Assembly: GCF_951805225.1 (NCBI RefSeq)
Contig: NZ_OX638201.1
Location: forward strand, 3,720,001-3,784,000
Direction of reading: 5' to 3'
Origin: an uncultured Flavobacterium sp.
GTDB taxonomy: Bacteria > Bacteroidota > Bacteroidia > Flavobacteriales > Flavobacteriaceae
DNA: 64,000 nt
Each line of letters begins with the position of its first letter. Position 1 is the first letter of the stretch. The position numbers and the translations under genes are program-made. The notes below the pieces were generated by a model that saw nothing but the letters and a program-made list of their open reading frames with translations, was not told the origin of the DNA and searched no databases. Positions 61,470-64,000 of the stretch are shown piece after piece.

Positions 61470-63004
61470 TTCTTATTTTTTAATTCGTTTGCCCAATATA
61501 AACTCTGAACCCATTGTTTTTGAAAATTACTATAATATCTAATTGGATTTTTAATCGTTTGAACTTTATAGAATTTAAAAAACAAAGTCGTTTTATATCC
61601 ATTAATTTGCTCTGGCGTTTTATGCAACAAATTGAACAACATTATTGTAGGTGATGGTTTTGGCTGAACAACATCATTTTGCCAGGCTAAAACCGGTTTA
61701 GTTCTAAATCCTCCTGTTGGCGCACTTAAATGCGTAATTTCAGGACTAGGGAAATACAAAACATCAACTCCGGAATTTCTTATTTGCATTCCAAAATCAC
61801 TGTCTTCTCCATAACCAAATTCAAAACCCATTCTAAAGGAGACTTTATCAAGCAAATTACTAGTAATAAAACTATTTCCAGAACCAAAAAAATCCACTTG
61901 ATTTACATGATCAACTTTTCTTTTTTCATCAATCCGAGGATAAAAATTACTTGAAACCGCTGAACCATATTTCACACAATTTTCAAGCGTTTTTTCTATT
62001 AAGTCGATTCCAAATCGATTGTCATCATCATTAAGAAAAACCCATTCGCTATCAACTTCAGCCAAAGCTAAATTTCTTGCATTACAAGCTCCAGCCTGAT
62101 GTGTAAAAATATGTTTAATTGTAAATGGCCAAGTTTCATCTGAAATATAATCAAGTTCTGATGTGCTTTCGTGATTTGGATTTTGTTCCACTACAATTAC
62201 TTTTTTGGGTAAATGAGTCTGTTTTGCCAAATCTTTTAATACATCATATAAGTACTTTTTTCTTCCAATTGTTGGAATTATTACATCTACAGTACCTTTT
62301 TCTAAAACTTTTTTTGAGGATTGAACTTCAATATTATTTAGAAAGTCAATATTAATTGCTCTTCTGCGATAAAACAAACTAGTAATAAATGGCAAAAAGG
62401 CGATTTTTTTCTGATATAAAAACAAATTGAGCAGTAATAAAAAAATCCAGCTTACTTTATAATGTTGTTTTACAAATCTAAATAAGACAAATAAGCTTTG
62501 TTTGTTATTCTCTTTTTTATCTGAAAAATCATTTAAAAATGCTGATTCAGAATAACACAAAAGACCTGCCGGCATTGCTAACTTTGCTAATGAATTCAAA
62601 AAATAGTCAAAGTCATCTGACTCTTTAATTTTATTTTTGAAAGACAATAAAACCGACGCATGAATACCTCCTACAGAATTGCTCATTTGCCAGGCTGGAT
62701 AACATACTTCTTTATTAATTTTTACAAAAGGCGCTCCATCAACATAACCAATTGCTTCAGATAGAAAGCTACTCTCAGAAACATTATAAGATGCCATTAT
62801 TTTATTATGATGAAAAATTTCCTGAAGTTTTGAAAGATTTAAATTTGCCTTCAAATCAATATGACACCAAATAATTAATTGATCAGAATAGGAATCTGCA
62901 ATTTTAAATAACGCTTGAATTATATTTAGTTCTTCAAAATCAATATGCTTTCCGTCATATTGAACTTGAACAACTTTATTATTTTGATGATAAACAATTA
63001 CCAT
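61466..63004 (-). CDS. Glycosyltransferase family 2 with an extra N-terminal domain
   Basis: 512 residues. The C-terminal half (about 235-470) is GT2: VDVIIPTIGRKKYLYDVLKDL, VIVVEQNPNHES, QAGACNARNLAL, WVFLNDDDNRFG and GFEFGYGEDSDFG. The N-terminal 160 residues (VIVYHQNNKVVQVQYDG, IIWCHIDLKANLNL, YNVSESSFLSEAIGY) have no signature; they might be a decayed GT-A half. A basic hydrophobic stretch (about 175-205) separates the two. Starts 3 bases after the GT4 stop. Confidence 0.85.
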   Translation of the reverse strand: MVIVYHQNNKVVQVQYDGKHIDFEELNIIQALFKIADSYSDQLIIWCHIDLKANLNLSKLQEIFHHNKIMASYNVSESSFLSEAIGYVDGAPFVKINKEVCYPAWQMSNSVGGIHASVLLSFKNKIKESDDFDYFLNSLAKLAMPAGLLCYSESAFLNDFSDKKENNKQSLFVLFRFVKQHYKVSWIFLLLLNLFLYQKKIAFLPFITSLFYRRRAINIDFLNNIEVQSSKKVLEKGTVDVIIPTIGRKKYLYDVLKDLAKQTHLPKKVIVVEQNPNHESTSELDYISDETWPFTIKHIFTHQAGACNARNLALAEVDSEWVFLNDDDNRFGIDLIEKTLENCVKYGSAVSSNFYPRIDEKRKVDHVNQVDFFGSGNSFITSNLLDKVSFRMGFEFGYGEDSDFGMQIRNSGVDVLYFPSPEITHLSAPTGGFRTKPVLAWQNDVVQPKPSPTIMLFNLLHKTPEQINGYKTTLFFKFYKVQTIKNPIRYYSNFQKQWVQSLYWANELKNKK

Positions 63005-63007
63005 TTT

Positions 63008-64000
63008 TTATTTATTTTGATTAATTGTTTTCTGATAAAATTCTATATTTCTTTTGACAATTTTATTGATGTCAAAATTCTCTTCTACTGTGGTTCTGGC
63101 ATGTTTTCCAATTTGTAGACAAAGCGAATCATTTTGCAATAATTCAATGATTCTCTCCGCATACAAATCATGATTTTCAGGATGTACCAAAAAACCACTT
63201 TCCTGATCAATAATCAATTCTTTTGACCAGCCAATATCGCTATTTACAACTGCTTTTTGCAATGCCATCGCTTCAATTGTTACCATTCCAAAGGTTTCTG
63301 CAAAACTTGGAAAAACACAAACATTTGCGTTTCTAATATGGTTTTGTATTTCGTGATAAGGAATTTTACCCAAATAACTGACATTTTTCAAATCATCGGT
63401 CGTGAATTGATTCTGCATTAATTCCCAAGTCGAATTTGAGTTTGTTTTTATATCATAAGAATCGCCACCAATTAAAATCAATTTTGCTTGTGGCAAAACA
63501 TTTCGGACTTTATGGAATATTTCTGGTAATTCCAGAACTCCTTTTTTTCTAATTAAAGTTCCTATGTATAAAATTGTTTCTTTTTCGAATATTTCAGGAG
63601 TATTATTCTGAAAATTTTCTAATTCTATGCCGTTATAAATCGTTGTGATCTCCTTGTTTCTTATTTCAAAAAGCTGCTTTGAGATTTTACCCGCATATTC
63701 TGTTGGGGCAATAAATACTTTTGCTCCTTTTATTGCCAATTTCTCAAACCAAAAATTTTTGGCTTTTTGCTTTCTATTTTCTAAATGGCAAAAATAAGCG
63801 TCACTTCCGTGAAAACGAATTACAGTTGGAACTTTAAAATTCATGAAAGCCGAAATTCCTGTCCAGTCTATAACTTCTAAAAGATCAATCTTTTCTTTCT
63901 TAATTATAGCACTACAATATTCCTCAATGTATTTTCGATAAAAAAACCAACCACAAAAACGGAACTTTTTATTTTTAATCAGGTGAATTTCAATTTCATT
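63008..64000 (-). CDS. Glycosyltransferase family 4 (5' end cut by window edge)
   Basis: The frame is open from the stop at 63008 to the right window edge, about 330 residues, so the gene begins outside. A Met at 63844 is internal: the residues before it (KIDLLEVIDWTGISAF) continue the GT4 N-terminal domain into VPTVIRFHGSDAYF. Then TTIYNGIEL, ILYIGTLIRKKGVLELP, LILIGGDSY and FPSFAETFGMVTIEAMALQKAVV with EX7E. First visible gene of the locus; wzx, export genes and nucleotide-sugar genes are probably to the right. Confidence 0.92.
   Translation of the reverse strand, partial: NEIEIHLIKNKKFRFCGWFFYRKYIEEYCSAIIKKEKIDLLEVIDWTGISAFMNFKVPTVIRFHGSDAYFCHLENRKQKAKNFWFEKLAIKGAKVFIAPTEYAGKISKQLFEIRNKEITTIYNGIELENFQNNTPEIFEKETILYIGTLIRKKGVLELPEIFHKVRNVLPQAKLILIGGDSYDIKTNSNSTWELMQNQFTTDDLKNVSYLGKIPYHEIQNHIRNANVCVFPSFAETFGMVTIEAMALQKAVVNSDIGWSKELIIDQESGFLVHPENHDLYAERIIELLQNDSLCLQIGKHARTTVEENFDINKIVKRNIEFYQKTINQNK

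Noticed and set aside
63844..63844. Met at 63844 as the start of the last GT4 gene
   Set aside because: Upstream codons stay open to the window edge and continue the GT4 N-terminal domain.

Overview
The window is AT-rich chromosomal DNA of a Bacteroidota bacterium, very probably a Flavobacterium. Supporting signs: many start regions carry the Bacteroidota -7 element TAnnTTTG with no Shine-Dalgarno sequence; there is a type IX secretion (T9SS) sorting domain, a PorV/PorQ-type outer-membrane protein, HmuY with a TonB receptor, and families common in flavobacteria (DUF6607, DUF4369, DUF5362, DUF5808, Lnb/DUF4105). I see no prophage, plasmid, insertion sequence or CRISPR array. Species cannot be fixed from the sequence alone.

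Layout. 1-6.2 kb: ffh (cut by the left edge), then a minus-strand operon of two SGNH-fold enzymes (one with a LysM domain nested inside the fold) and an MBOAT acyltransferase, which looks like an envelope O-acylation module. 6.4-12 kb: a T9SS cargo protein, a heme-uptake pair (TonB receptor + HmuY lipoprotein) and a divergent DUF6607 gene sharing a mirrored promoter region. 12.2-29.8 kb: mostly single genes with strong terminators: argS, an OMP_b-brl_3 receptor, cutC, a GIY-YIG nuclease bracketed by two copies of a palindromic repeat, fabH, an S9 peptidase, an ABC ATPase, a lipocalin-like/OmpA lipoprotein pair, htpG, a patatin and two lipoproteins. 29.8-42 kb: a repeat-rich zone with two tandem tRNA-Thr genes, an idi-queD-bcp-manA operon, an exported msrB-msrA pair, an exported Xaa-Pro aminopeptidase, an MDR oxidoreductase and an FAD-dependent dehydrogenase. 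42-53.4 kb: recQ with two unknown exported proteins, a kdsD-tatC-AhpD-like-lptB operon, a GH25 lysozyme, pssA, a PorV/PorQ protein and an Lnb-type lipoprotein N-acyltransferase candidate. 53.4-64 kb: a minus-strand surface-polysaccharide locus (priming glycosylphosphotransferase, O-antigen ligase/polymerase, six glycosyltransferases, one methyltransferase) that runs off the right edge.

Functionally the window is dominated by envelope building: LPS core precursor (kdsD) and export (lptB), phospholipid (pssA), lipoprotein acylation (Lnb-like), polysaccharide synthesis, envelope O-acylation, Tat export, and envelope methionine repair (MsrA/B). The other recurring theme is intergenic: at least six families of long, often nested inverted repeats fill gaps between genes, several in two or three copies within this window. 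One of them (38593-38707) is an elaborate structured element with no obvious protein. Several genes need non-ATG starts (TTG or GTG), and at several others the longest open frame begins inside a TAnnTTTG promoter element, so I moved the start downstream.
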